DNA of 20,812 nucleotides from Pseudomonadota bacterium (GTDB taxonomy: Bacteria > Pseudomonadota > Gammaproteobacteria > Burkholderiales > Casimicrobiaceae), in the NCBI GenBank assembly GCA_029571495.1, contig JAKPSO010000668.1:1-20812 (forward strand), given 5' to 3'. Every line of letters begins with the position of its first letter. Position 1 is the stretch's first letter. This document shows positions 7,077-14,762 of this stretch, in pieces. The notes below the pieces were generated by a model. It saw only the letters and a program-made list of their open reading frames with translations, was not told the DNA's origin and did no database searches. The translations under genes and the position numbers were made by a program.

Positions 7077-7107
7077 TTGACCTCAAGCTGACTTGAATTC
7101 GTATGAT
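7077..7107 (+). promoter_or_regulatory. MerR-type promoter/operator of the MFS gene
   Basis: A -35 TTGACC (7077-7082) and a -10 TATGAT (7102-7107) are separated by 19 bases, the overlong spacing typical of MerR-controlled promoters. Inside the spacer lies a perfect dyad, TCAAG (7083-7087) and CTTGA (7092-7096). Positions 7081-7098 match the SoxR consensus CCTCAAGTTAACTTGAGG at 14 of 18 bases. The merR ribosome-binding site (7081-7084 on the minus strand) overlaps the operator, so autoregulation is likely. Confidence 0.82.
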
Positions 7108-7143
7108 CCGCCGTAAACCAACTTCTGGCAAGAGAAAGCAGCG

Positions 7144-8367
7144 ATGCAACAGCAAAAGTCACCAGCAAGTGCGAATGGAACCACTCGTATTACGATCACA
7201 CTGATATTGTCGATGTTGCTTGCATCATTAGGTACTAGCATCGTCAACGTTGCCTTACCAACTCTAACGGCAGCGTTCTCGGCACCGTTCACCCAGGTGC
7301 AAGCGGTCGTTGTCTCATATCTAATAACACAGACCATCGCAGCCGTCGTTGCTGGCCGAATGGGAGACAGGTACGGACTAAAGCCTACGTTGATGGCGGG
7401 GCTGTCGGTGTTTTCATTGGCGTCATTGCTTTGCGGCGCGGCGACGAACTTATGGCTGCTAGTTAGTGCGCGGGCGCTTCAGGGCATCGGCGCTGCCTTC
7501 CTGATGACACTCGCCATGGCATTGACGAGGCAAACAGCGACCAAGGCGCGCTTAGGACGCGCGATGGGGTTGCTCGGCACAGTCTCTGCGCTCGGAACGG
7601 CGCTCGGCCCTTCCCTTGGTGGCCTGCTGATCGCGCTGTTAGGCTGGCGCTACATTTTCTGGATGCAGTTTCCACCGGCTGTCATCGCCTTTATCCTTGC
7701 TTCCGTCACGCTACCCAACGATCCCGATAAGGGAAGCGGTCTATCGGCGAGTCTTTGGTCGGTGCTAGACCAGAGGCTGGCACGCCACCTTGTCGTCAAT
7801 GGCCTAATCGCCGCCATCATGATGATGACACTGGTAATTGGACCTTTCTATCTGGGTCTTGGTCTTGGCTTGACAGCAATGCAGGTCGGATTCGTTATGG
7901 CTATTGGCCCGATGATCTCCATTGTGAGTGGTGTCCCTTCCGGTCGGCTGGTCGACGCATGGGGCGCGGGCCGCGTGCTCGACTTGGGGCTCACACTTTT
8001 GCTTATAGGCGCCTTCCTGTTTGCTTTCCTACCGAATGCAATCGGCGTCGCTGGCTACGTACTTTCAATCATCGTTCTGGCGCCGGGTTATCAGCTCTTC
8101 CAGGCGGCAAACAGCACCGCCGCATTGGAGGACATACCTAGCAACCGACAGGGCGCGGTATCGGGCCTGCTCACCCTTTCGCGCAATATCGGCCTCATCG
8201 TGGGTACGTCGGCCATGGGAACCGTATTCGCGTTGAGTGTGGGGACGCAAGAGCTCGCGCACGCATCGACGTTGGCCATCGCTTCGGGGATGCGCGTGAC
8301 GTTCTTAGTAGCCAGCGCGATGTTGGTCGCAGCGATCTCGATCTCTCGCGGACCACGTCGCGCATGA
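7144..8367 (+). CDS. MFS drug/metabolite exporter (12-TM DHA type)
   Basis: A 407-residue integral membrane protein with about 12 hydrophobic segments. Signatures are SIVNVALPTLTAAF in TM1 (motif D1-like), motif A GRMGDRYGLKPTL in loop 2-3, a motif B-like RALQGIGAAF in TM4 and antiporter motif C LGTALGPSLGGLL in TM5. These place it among H+-coupled multidrug efflux proteins. It resembles the DHA2/EmrB group in sequence but has the shorter 12-TM length. AGAGAAAG precedes the ATG at about 7 bases. Expression is probably induced by the divergent MerR protein through the 19-bp-spacer promoter. The substrate is unknown. Confidence 0.93.
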   Translation: MQQQKSPASANGTTRITITLILSMLLASLGTSIVNVALPTLTAAFSAPFTQVQAVVVSYLITQTIAAVVAGRMGDRYGLKPTLMAGLSVFSLASLLCGAATNLWLLVSARALQGIGAAFLMTLAMALTRQTATKARLGRAMGLLGTVSALGTALGPSLGGLLIALLGWRYIFWMQFPPAVIAFILASVTLPNDPDKGSGLSASLWSVLDQRLARHLVVNGLIAAIMMMTLVIGPFYLGLGLGLTAMQVGFVMAIGPMISIVSGVPSGRLVDAWGAGRVLDLGLTLLLIGAFLFAFLPNAIGVAGYVLSIIVLAPGYQLFQAANSTAALEDIPSNRQGAVSGLLTLSRNIGLIVGTSAMGTVFALSVGTQELAHASTLAIASGMRVTFLVASAMLVAAISISRGPRRA

Positions 8368-8469
8368 ACCAGTCCACGGCGCATCCTGACGCAATTCATT
8401 TGAGCCGACCGCGCGGACTTTGCAGCGGAAAATGTTGCTGGTGCGACGGTTTGTGCAGGTCGCTTCGCG

Positions 8470-8859
8470 CTAATTCATTCGACTAATCCAGACACAAATC
8501 GCAATAGCCATTAGACCCAACCAACCAAGATGCCGTCCTCTCGTTGCGAAGCACACGAGTGCCGAGCTAACGAGCGATGCCACAACAATAGCGGACTCAA
8601 TAAGGGTTGCCTGATTTTGACCGGTTAGTGGCAGCGATAGCCAAAAAAGAACCGCAGCAATACACCACCCGAAAACGGTAAGCGCATGCCAGCTCGCCCA
8701 AAGAATTCGGACATGGCGCCCCTGCAGCAAACCTGTTCCGTTTGAGGGCACAACGTGGCCCCACCGCAGACGATTGAAGATGAACTTTTCACCGAGGACC
8801 GAGTGCGCGAGCCCTACGAGAAAAGCGACAAATGCAGCGATGAATAGATACTTGTTCAT
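8470..8859 (-). CDS. Small integral membrane protein, function unknown
   Basis: A 129-residue protein with four predicted membrane helices: about 3-20 (FIAAFVAFLVGLAHSVLG), 50-74, 86-104 and 110-126. Between the first two is a polar loop, EKFIFNRLRWGHVVPS, and RGRHLGWLG lies in the last cytosolic loop. I do not recognise a named family. It lies downstream of the esterase gene on the same strand with about 40 bases between, so it may be its last co-transcribed partner. Coding is supported by the membrane pattern and absence of a better frame. Confidence 0.75.
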   Translation of the reverse strand: MNKYLFIAAFVAFLVGLAHSVLGEKFIFNRLRWGHVVPSNGTGLLQGRHVRILWASWHALTVFGWCIAAVLFWLSLPLTGQNQATLIESAIVVASLVSSALVCFATRGRHLGWLGLMAIAICVWISRMN

Positions 8860-8900
8860 ACGTCACGCTTGCGCGCGCTCCACTTTCTTAGAGTTGTGCC

Positions 8901-9962
8901 TCAAAGGTTAGAGACTTCCGTTTGCGCATTTGGTGATAGACGACGTTGCTGCGCAGTTTGCACCGCCCACAAGATCGCCGCTTGAATCTCTTGCAACGCC
9001 TCGCGACTCTCCTGCAAGTGCATTCCGTACCCGTGAAACTCATGCGTCATGTGCTTCCAGACGTCCAAGCGGATCTTCGAACCTTGTTGCTCGAGGGTTT
9101 TGGCAAAGTCTCGAATCATGTCCACGAGAATTTCCTTGCCACCCGCCTGAAGGTAAATCGGGGCGAGACCGCGATAGTCCTCATAAATCGGAGACAACTC
9201 AGTGTCCGTAAAACCGGTGACGCCCTTTAGCCATGCTCCAAACTGCAACGTTTGGTAACCCTGAACTAGGTCGTACACATCATTTCCAAATTGACTTTCT
9301 CCTCGCCGGCCGATATCCGTCCAAGGGCTAAGTCCGATGGCCAAAGCGGGTTGCGGAAGTTTTTCATCGCGAAACTTCAGCAGTGATATCAACGTGAGGT
9401 GCCCACCGGCCGAATCCCCGCAGACGACTATTTTGGAAGGTTCATGGCCTTGAGCGAGAAGGTATTTGTACGCGGCCAGTCCGTCGTCAATTTGCGCTGG
9501 ATGTGGGTTTTCTGGCGTCAACCGATAGTCGGGAGCAAATATAGAAACGCCGAGCGTTTGCGCGAGCAACGCGATAAAGTGACGTGATACGTCCATGTAG
9601 AAGGTATAGCCACCGCCGTGGAAATAAAGCATAACGACGTCGCTTGATTTCGAGCGCGGAATGAACCAATCGCCGCGTGGCTCCGCCGCAGAGTTCGGTC
9701 GTATTTGTACGTCAAGCTCAGGATCGAGCACTGAGTAACACGCATCTAAATACGCACGTCCTTCCCGTATGTCAGGAAGCGAGAACGCGTGGTTGAACTG
9801 CTTTCGCCAAAACAGCGTACCGATCTCAAAGGAGACGCTCCATTCAGGCACCAATGGGCGTCCAATCGCCCGGCGAACTAAAACGCTCATAGAAACGAGC
9901 AGCAATACGGCTAGCCCGCGCAATTTGTGGCCCAAGCGGCCTTTAAGGATGGTTTTAGGCAT
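8901..9962 (-). CDS. HSL-family alpha/beta hydrolase (esterase/lipase) with N-terminal membrane anchor
   Basis: A 353-residue hormone-sensitive-lipase-type esterase. A hydrophobic segment at about 15-29 (LRGLAVLLLVSMSVLVRR) looks like an N-terminal anchor. The oxyanion motif HGGG is at 115-118 and the nucleophile elbow G182-DSAGG has Ser184. The acid is E277 or D281 in GGKEILVDMIRD, and the catalytic His307 lies in HMTHEFHGYG. FAPDYRLTPENPHPAQIDD is the typical strand following the oxyanion hole. The family hydrolyses short to medium acyl esters or lactones; the substrate is not deducible. It is on the minus strand, about 100 bases downstream of the DUF2867 gene. Confidence 0.92.
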   Translation of the reverse strand: MPKTILKGRLGHKLRGLAVLLLVSMSVLVRRAIGRPLVPEWSVSFEIGTLFWRKQFNHAFSLPDIREGRAYLDACYSVLDPELDVQIRPNSAAEPRGDWFIPRSKSSDVVMLYFHGGGYTFYMDVSRHFIALLAQTLGVSIFAPDYRLTPENPHPAQIDDGLAAYKYLLAQGHEPSKIVVCGDSAGGHLTLISLLKFRDEKLPQPALAIGLSPWTDIGRRGESQFGNDVYDLVQGYQTLQFGAWLKGVTGFTDTELSPIYEDYRGLAPIYLQAGGKEILVDMIRDFAKTLEQQGSKIRLDVWKHMTHEFHGYGMHLQESREALQEIQAAILWAVQTAQQRRLSPNAQTEVSNL

Positions 9963-10065
9963 AGGTCAATATCCGAGAAAAACATTCGAAGTGAATTTCA
10001 TGAGGCGCAACGGCGGTGCGGTGTCTCTGGTATCGCGCGCATTGGTCGACTCGATTCAACTGCGC

Positions 10066-10770
10066 TCATAGTCGACCCGCCTGAATCGCTCGCTTGATCA
10101 AGCGTTGCAAGCCCCATGCATGAAATGGCGTGATGGCGCGGAGATAGGCGCGACCAGCCGCGTTGTGCGCAATACATACTGTGGACACAATCACGGTTGT
10201 GGATGTGGCATCAATCTCTTTGTGCACCGACAACCTGAAGTCGAGGTGTTTGTTGTCTCGCCCCGCTACAAGTTCGGCGTCACTCAAAAAGAAAATCGGC
10301 CACGGTCCAATTTGCTGCCCCACGCGGTAACTCTGCGCTTGTTGGGGCCGCAAAATGTCAGCGGCACTCGCGGCGTCAAGCCCAAACCAAGCCCCGACGC
10401 GATGCCGCGCAAGTAACACGGCTTTTAGCCAAGTTGGGTGGTGGCCGAAGACCGCGAAGAAGATGTCGACGACGGTTGTATCGCCGCGTGCGAGTGAAAC
10501 CCTATACGCGTCTCGGTACGTCGCGATTCCGACCCAACAGCGATCGAGAACCGAGCCGTCTGGTAATGGGCATGGCACGACAGCGTGCGAGAGCACGCCT
10601 CCGCAACCGGCGACCGCGTCAGCGTCATCGCCAGCATGTGGGCGTGAGCAGCGCGTCCCACTCTCGTCGCTCGCAATAGAGCCAGTGACGTGTCGTTTCG
10701 ATGTCGCTTTCATGGCAGTTTGATCGGGATCGAGAGCTGTACTGAGTCTTGTAGTGACTTCGACGCTCAA
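10066..10770 (-). CDS. DUF2867 family protein
   Basis: The conserved part starts near residue 64 with VPCPLPDGSVLDRCWVG, then YRDAYRVSL and VVDIFFAVFG. It ends with VGQQIGPWPIFFLSDAELVA, NKHLDFRLSVH and GRAYLRAITPFHAWGLQRLI, matching DUF2867. The first 60 residues are Ser/Asp-rich and atypical. The longest frame starts with TTG at 10770, whose TTGA overlaps the MAPEG stop by three bases, suggesting translational coupling. ATG 10713 or GTG codons near 10596 are alternatives. DUF2867 members are often fused to or found next to NAD-dependent epimerase-like proteins; the function is unknown. Confidence 0.8.
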   Translation of the reverse strand: MSVEVTTRLSTALDPDQTAMKATSKRHVTGSIASDESGTRCSRPHAGDDADAVAGCGGVLSHAVVPCPLPDGSVLDRCWVGIATYRDAYRVSLARGDTTVVDIFFAVFGHHPTWLKAVLLARHRVGAWFGLDAASAADILRPQQAQSYRVGQQIGPWPIFFLSDAELVAGRDNKHLDFRLSVHKEIDATSTTVIVSTVCIAHNAAGRAYLRAITPFHAWGLQRLIKRAIQAGRL

Positions 10771-11156
10771 GCTCCGCTTCCGCTAGTCGTTGCAGCCACG
10801 AGAGTCGCCAGGACTAATGCGCACACTGGCACGATGCTGAGCACAAAGCCGAGCCGACGTTTCGATGGTGCTGCCACGTAATCGCGCCAATAGATGAAGC
10901 GCCCGACCATAAAGACAGTACCCGCGGCAACCACGATCCAATTCGGCAAGTATCTTGCGGCTGCATAGAGCGCTGGTAGTAGAGCGACCATCATCTCCAG
11001 CGTGTTCATATGAACGCGATAAATGCGTTCGAATTGTTCATTGCCTGCGACCGCTGGCGCCGGGACATTAAACCGGCGCCGAGATTTTGCGACGAGACCT
11101 CCGAAAAAGAGATATTGCGCGACGATGAGCATGGCCACGACGTCAACGGCATTCAT
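10767..11156 (-). CDS. MAPEG family membrane protein
   Basis: A 129-residue protein with four predicted transmembrane helices. The MAPEG signature is FERIYRVHMNTLEMMVALLP (about 42-61), with the E-x-x-x-R-x-x-x-N-x-x-E pattern that binds glutathione in eicosanoid/glutathione enzymes, followed by GRFIYWRDYVAAPSKRRLGF. Bacterial members include glutathione transferases and peroxidases acting on lipophilic electrophiles. It is upstream of and overlapping the DUF2867 gene, so the two are probably translated together. Enzymatic activity cannot be confirmed from sequence. Confidence 0.92.
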   Translation of the reverse strand: MNAVDVVAMLIVAQYLFFGGLVAKSRRRFNVPAPAVAGNEQFERIYRVHMNTLEMMVALLPALYAAARYLPNWIVVAAGTVFMVGRFIYWRDYVAAPSKRRLGFVLSIVPVCALVLATLVAATTSGSGA

Positions 11157-11234
11157 AAGATGGGTACTGTCTGATGCAAAGGTAGATGGGGTGGCGTAAT
11201 CGTGAGTTGGATATTGGTGACGAACACCGAAGCG

Positions 11235-12281
11235 TTACTCAGGCACACCGAGGTTTTGCTTGAAGAAAGATGTAATGGCCGCGTTGATTCTTGGGACCGA
11301 CGTAGCTCGATCAAAGTCCGGTGGATCACCAATTAGAGTCGCCATATGCGACGACAAATTTGGAAAAAGTGGACTGAGCAGAGCTCCGTGTGCACCGGTC
11401 GGTAAATCCAACAAATGCACACATTCTTTGCAGTGCGTTAAGATGAAATCGCTGTGATATTTCGGAACAAGCCAACGGTCTTTTCTCGCGGAAATTATCC
11501 CGAGCTTTGCTGTTAGCTTGGAAAACGAATCTGGGTCGAAGTCCACGGCAAAGGGTACGCCGGCCACTGCAACTTTGATTCGTGCATCAGTGTGCGAGTA
11601 CCATGCCGGATCGTTAAACTTGACGTCGTTAATTGCACGGACTAGCGCTTTCTTCGGCCCGTCGAGAACGCTGCCTGTCAACCCAACGGAGGGTCCGGCA
11701 CAAGTGACGAAATCGTCGGCTAAGTGATTTTGACAATGGTCGCGCAGAAGTGAGGGTGACCATCGGCCACCGGCAAGCGTTAGCGCCGTGTGACCGCCGG
11801 CCGACATTCCGTACATGCCCACACTGCTGAAATTCAACAGACGCGAGAATCGAGAATCACCCTGCAGGCGGTCTATGGCCTTGCTGACCTCGAGTGGTCT
11901 GCGTCGCCAACTTGGAGGTCCGGGCTCGCTTGCGTCCCTGGAGTTATCTGCATAATGTTCCGGAAACGCTACGGTAAATCCAGCTTCGACGAGCGATTTC
12001 GCCAAGTCAGAATAGACCCAAGGTGAGGCCGGAGACCCATGCGAAATGACGACCAACCGCCCCGCACCAGCATCGGGTTGTCCCTCAACTGCGACAGACA
12101 TTGAAAATCCGTCGCGCTGAATCACCGTCGGCCGAGCTGTTGTGGGATAAAGAACGGTCAGAGGTCCGAAGTCACCCGCAGCCGGTAGCTCAATAAGACC
12201 GACAGCGGCGTCGCATTGGATAACGACTGATATTGCAATCGTCACCGCAAACATACGCGACCGTACAGAAGAAAGTTGCAT
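11235..12281 (-). CDS. Exported alpha/beta hydrolase (PAF-acetylhydrolase / dienelactone-hydrolase-like)
   Basis: A 348-residue protein with an N-terminal signal peptide (about 1-25, FAVTIAISVVIQCDAAVG). Catalytic features are the oxyanion HG at 81-82 (VVISHGSPAS), the elbow G158-M-S160-A-G162, an acid D268 in ISARKDRWLVP and His298 in TGAHGALLSP. Several cysteines (LRDHCQNHL, FVTCAG, THCKECVHL) could form periplasmic disulphides. It starts only 9 bases after the XRE regulator stop, with AGGAAA upstream, and so is the last gene of the DUF2975-CPBP-XRE transcript. Similar proteins are annotated as predicted dienelactone hydrolases; the substrate is unknown. Confidence 0.88.
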   Translation of the reverse strand: MQLSSVRSRMFAVTIAISVVIQCDAAVGLIELPAAGDFGPLTVLYPTTARPTVIQRDGFSMSVAVEGQPDAGAGRLVVISHGSPASPWVYSDLAKSLVEAGFTVAFPEHYADNSRDASEPGPPSWRRRPLEVSKAIDRLQGDSRFSRLLNFSSVGMYGMSAGGHTALTLAGGRWSPSLLRDHCQNHLADDFVTCAGPSVGLTGSVLDGPKKALVRAINDVKFNDPAWYSHTDARIKVAVAGVPFAVDFDPDSFSKLTAKLGIISARKDRWLVPKYHSDFILTHCKECVHLLDLPTGAHGALLSPLFPNLSSHMATLIGDPPDFDRATSVPRINAAITSFFKQNLGVPE

Positions 12282-12290
12282 GCCGATTTC

Positions 12291-12515
12291 CTACTCGCCC
12301 GCGGCTTGGTCGTTAGGCACGTAGACCAGCAAGTCGCCGGGCTGACACTGCAGGAATTCGCAAATCTTCTCGAGCGTCTCGAAGCGAACGCCTTTTACTT
12401 TCCCTTGCTTGAGCAGTGACATGTTTACTTCGGTTATTCCGACGTGCTCTGCCAGCGCTTTAGACTTTACTTTCCGTCGCGCGAGCATCACATCAAGTTC
12501 AACAACTATGGGCAT
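12291..12515 (-). CDS. Small XRE-family (Cro/C1-type) regulator, YozG-like
   Basis: A 74-residue protein consisting almost only of a helix-turn-helix: VELDVMLARRKVKSKALAEH, VGITEVNMSLLKQGKVKGVR and FETLEKICEFLQCQPGDLL. This matches the short Cro/C1-type group of the YozG/YgzD type, which is commonly encoded next to a DUF2975 membrane protein. Here the DUF2975 gene is two genes upstream, with a CPBP protease gene between. The downstream hydrolase gene begins 9 bases later. It probably regulates its own operon. A TTAACGTTAA palindrome (12550-12559) lies 35 bases before its start but overlaps the CPBP stop, so it may be coincidence. Confidence 0.92.
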   Translation of the reverse strand: MPIVVELDVMLARRKVKSKALAEHVGITEVNMSLLKQGKVKGVRFETLEKICEFLQCQPGDLLVYVPNDQAAGE

Positions 12516-12555
12516 GGTCGATTACCGTTCTGGTTGGGTGTCAGTGTGTTTAACG

Positions 12556-13317
12556 TTAACTCGGTCTTTGCGCGGCGTTCCATAGGAAACCGAAGATGAA
12601 GAGGTTCATCACAAAATTGAACGTGGAGTGCGCAAGTATGGCCGGAACGATTGAGTCGTGACGCTTACGAAGCCAGGCAAATACACATGACAGCGCAAGC
12701 ATCAACAAGAACCAAAGCGCCCCTGACAACGCTCGAAACTCTATGCCTGTGGCGGCTACGACCAACCCGTGATGAACGAGATGGACCGCAGCGAACCAAG
12801 TCCCCTCCAAGACCGCGCTCGTGCGTGGATCAAATTTCGTTTCGAGCGCCCGTTGAAGAAAGCCACGAAAAAAGATTTCTTCGCCAATTGGACTGAATAT
12901 CATCGCAGGGATCGTGAACATCAAATGAAGCTGTAGCAGCGAAAATCCAACGGTTGGTTGTGCGCGAAAACTATTGCCGATGCTCACAAACCAGTTGTCA
13001 GCCGTTACGCCGAACAATGCATAACCAACGACAAAACACATTAGAGACGCTGCTGCACCATAGAGCATAGAAAGCGGGAACTCCCACGGACGTATGGATG
13101 ATTTCAGACCAATTTCCGCTCGACCAATTGCGTCAAGAAAAATCCAGGGCACCAATGCCATCGCGATGCAGTGCAGCAAAAAAAGTGGTCTGTAGTTCGA
13201 AGGGCCGAGCATCGCGAACGCGCGAATCGCGGCAAACGCTACCGCCAGAATCAACGCAAATGGCAGCGTTACGCGCGCGGAAGCGTGGAACATGGGTCGC
13301 AGTCGAAGACTCTTCAT
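12556..13317 (-). CDS. CPBP-family intramembrane metalloprotease (CAAX protease/Abi-like)
   Basis: A 253-residue membrane protein (from ATG 13317) with about 8 hydrophobic segments. The three CPBP motifs are present: EE-x-x-x-R at E146-E147-R151 (IGEEIFFRGFLQ), F-x-x-x-H at F175-H179 (WFAAVHLVHHG) and H230-x-x-x-N234 (ILAHSTFNFVMN). These form the Rce1-type glutamate/histidine active site in the membrane. A TTG at 13383 with GGAAAA upstream would add 22 residues and overlap the DUF2975 gene by 29 bases; both starts are possible. It sits between a DUF2975 gene and its usual XRE partner, an unusual insertion. Bacterial CPBP proteins act in bacteriocin immunity or maturation and in signalling; the substrate here is unknown. 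Confidence 0.9.
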   Translation of the reverse strand: MKSLRLRPMFHASARVTLPFALILAVAFAAIRAFAMLGPSNYRPLFLLHCIAMALVPWIFLDAIGRAEIGLKSSIRPWEFPLSMLYGAAASLMCFVVGYALFGVTADNWFVSIGNSFRAQPTVGFSLLQLHLMFTIPAMIFSPIGEEIFFRGFLQRALETKFDPRTSAVLEGTWFAAVHLVHHGLVVAATGIEFRALSGALWFLLMLALSCVFAWLRKRHDSIVPAILAHSTFNFVMNLFIFGFLWNAAQRPS

Positions 13318-13354
13318 GACTTCGTTCACAATGTTTTTGCTGCGCTCGTTCGTT

Positions 13355-13927
13355 TCAAATGAACGTCGCGTTTTCTTCGGCAAGCGCTTTTCCTTGCGCG
13401 ATAACGCGGGCCATCAACCACACCATGCCCGCGACAAAAAGCAGAATGAATTGATCGGTTCCAAGCGCGACCATAAACTGGCGCTCTCCGACTGGGTAGC
13501 TCCACGTAAGCATCGTTGCTATCGCTGTGCATTCGAGGATCCCAACAACTGCCGACAGCGTCGCCCAGACGGCAAACCATCGCAAACAGGCGACGACCTC
13601 TCCAGAGAAAAACTCGCCGGCTACAAATAACTTAAAGCAGCGGCGCGCTTGCCAGATGCCGGCAACTAGCATAAGTACGGGCAGCTCATTAATCAATGCT
13701 CCCGCAATTCGCTGCCAAGTGGCAATTGGATGCCTTATCGAACTGGTCGCTAAGCGCGCGTTGGTAAACAGCGATTCTGTTTCTGAAAACCACCAGAATG
13801 CTGCGACGATTAGCGGAAGCATGATTGTCAGCACCGTACATGCCAGAACCATGATTCGGCTCACGCGCTTTAGGCGCTCCGTGTCTCGTGTAGTCTTGCT
13901 TGGAGGGTTCATACCACTGATTCCCAT
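13355..13927 (-). CDS. DUF2975 family membrane protein
   Basis: A 190-residue protein with four predicted transmembrane helices: about 26-46 (MVLACTVLTIMLPLIVAAF), 77-93, 113-133 and 157-175. Between helices are LFVAGEFFSGEVVACLRWF and, near the end, VWLMARVIAQGKALAEEN, the typical DUF2975 ending. DUF2975 proteins are usually paired with a small YozG-type XRE regulator, present here two genes downstream. ATG 13927 and ATG 13912 are both plausible starts; the second has GGGA upstream. It is the first gene of the DUF2975-CPBP-XRE-hydrolase transcript. Its biochemical role is unknown. Confidence 0.9.
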   Translation of the reverse strand: MGISGMNPPSKTTRDTERLKRVSRIMVLACTVLTIMLPLIVAAFWWFSETESLFTNARLATSSIRHPIATWQRIAGALINELPVLMLVAGIWQARRCFKLFVAGEFFSGEVVACLRWFAVWATLSAVVGILECTAIATMLTWSYPVGERQFMVALGTDQFILLFVAGMVWLMARVIAQGKALAEENATFI

Positions 13928-13984
13928 GGTTGGTTTGTGGAATGCGATGTTCGCAGAGCTGCCAATCGCTATTGAGTGTCAGAC

Positions 13985-14012
13985 CGCGGAGCGCACTGCC
14001 GTGAGCTCCGCG
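13985..14012. other. 8-bp perfect inverted repeat upstream of the DUF2975 operon
   Basis: CGCGGAGC (13985-13992) and GCTCCGCG (14005-14012) pair perfectly around a 12-nt loop. It lies 19 bases after the stop of the beta-barrel gene and 58 bases before the DUF2975 start. No T run follows on the minus strand, so it is either a Rho-type or weak terminator stem or an operator. Confidence 0.5.
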
Positions 14013-14030
14013 AGACGCAACGAATGATAT

Positions 14031-14657
14031 TTAGAACTGAAATTTCAGTCCAATGGCTGCCTGTGTCGCATTCACTTTTTTGGAAAGCGATTGTGGTGCC
14101 GTAATATCAAGCGTTGCAGAGACGCGTTGCGTGATCGCGTATTCGGCGCGAATTCCAGCCAGCAGGCTAGTGGTGCTAGAGCCTGTGATCGGGGCGAACT
14201 GCCCCACGCGCTGAGTTGCTGCGTATCCACGCAATTCGTTTGTCGATACACCCAGCCGAGCTCGCAACGAGAAGTCTTGGTTGCTGAACAATCGCACTGT
14301 TCCGGCCAAGAACGCCGATTCGCCAATGGCGCGGTATTGGCCGGCTGTGTATTGTTTCGACGCCTTGCCCGCCCACACGTATCCCGCTTCGACCCCGAAG
14401 GTGTCGTTGAACTGATAGCCGATCAGCGTGCCAGCGTTCGCAGACTGTGAACTCGATTTGCCGGTCGACGTCAGACCATCAACCTGTTTCACACGAAACG
14501 AACTGACGCCGACGTAGTCGCCGAAGTAGAAGTAACTCGTTGGCGACGACGTCGATGTGACGGGCGTCATCGTTTGCGCCGACACTGCCCCTGTCGTGAC
14601 AGCGAACACCAACGCGACAGCTAACTTTGTGACGAGGGGAGATTGAAAACGATCCAT
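14031..14657 (-). CDS. OmpA-like outer-membrane beta-barrel protein
   Basis: A 208-residue precursor with a signal peptide (about 1-27, KLAVALVFAVTTGAVSAQ). The mature protein has alternating hydrophobic strands typical of an 8-stranded barrel: YFYFGDYVGVSSFRV, AGTLIGYQFNDTFGVEAGYV, ESAFLAGTVRLF, SLRARLGVS and TSLLAGIRAEYAITQRVSA. It ends IGLKFQF, the terminal aromatic residue recognised by the BAM complex. No peptidoglycan-binding OmpA domain follows. AAGGAA precedes the ATG. It has its own promoter and is followed by a hairpin, so it is probably monocistronic. Confidence 0.9.
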   Translation of the reverse strand: MDRFQSPLVTKLAVALVFAVTTGAVSAQTMTPVTSTSSPTSYFYFGDYVGVSSFRVKQVDGLTSTGKSSSQSANAGTLIGYQFNDTFGVEAGYVWAGKASKQYTAGQYRAIGESAFLAGTVRLFSNQDFSLRARLGVSTNELRGYAATQRVGQFAPITGSSTTSLLAGIRAEYAITQRVSATLDITAPQSLSKKVNATQAAIGLKFQF

Positions 14658-14710
14658 TTTTGTGATTCCTTATTAATAACTGATAAGCAACTAATTCTTA
14701 TCGTATAGCA

Positions 14711-14738
14711 ATAATATCACATTGTTTAGCGTTTGCAA
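14711..14738 (-). promoter_or_regulatory. Probable sigma-70 promoter of the beta-barrel gene
   Basis: On the minus strand, TTGCAA (14733-14738) and TATTAT (14711-14716) are separated by 16 bases. They lie in an AT-rich stretch about 55 bases upstream of the ATG, leaving a leader of around 45 bases. Confidence 0.6.
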
Positions 14739-14762
14739 GCTTTTCAGGAGGTTTTTTCAGAT

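Noticed and set aside
12550..12559. TTAACGTTAA palindrome before the XRE gene
   Set aside because: It overlaps the CPBP stop codon and is short and AT-rich, so chance cannot be excluded; not listed as an operator.
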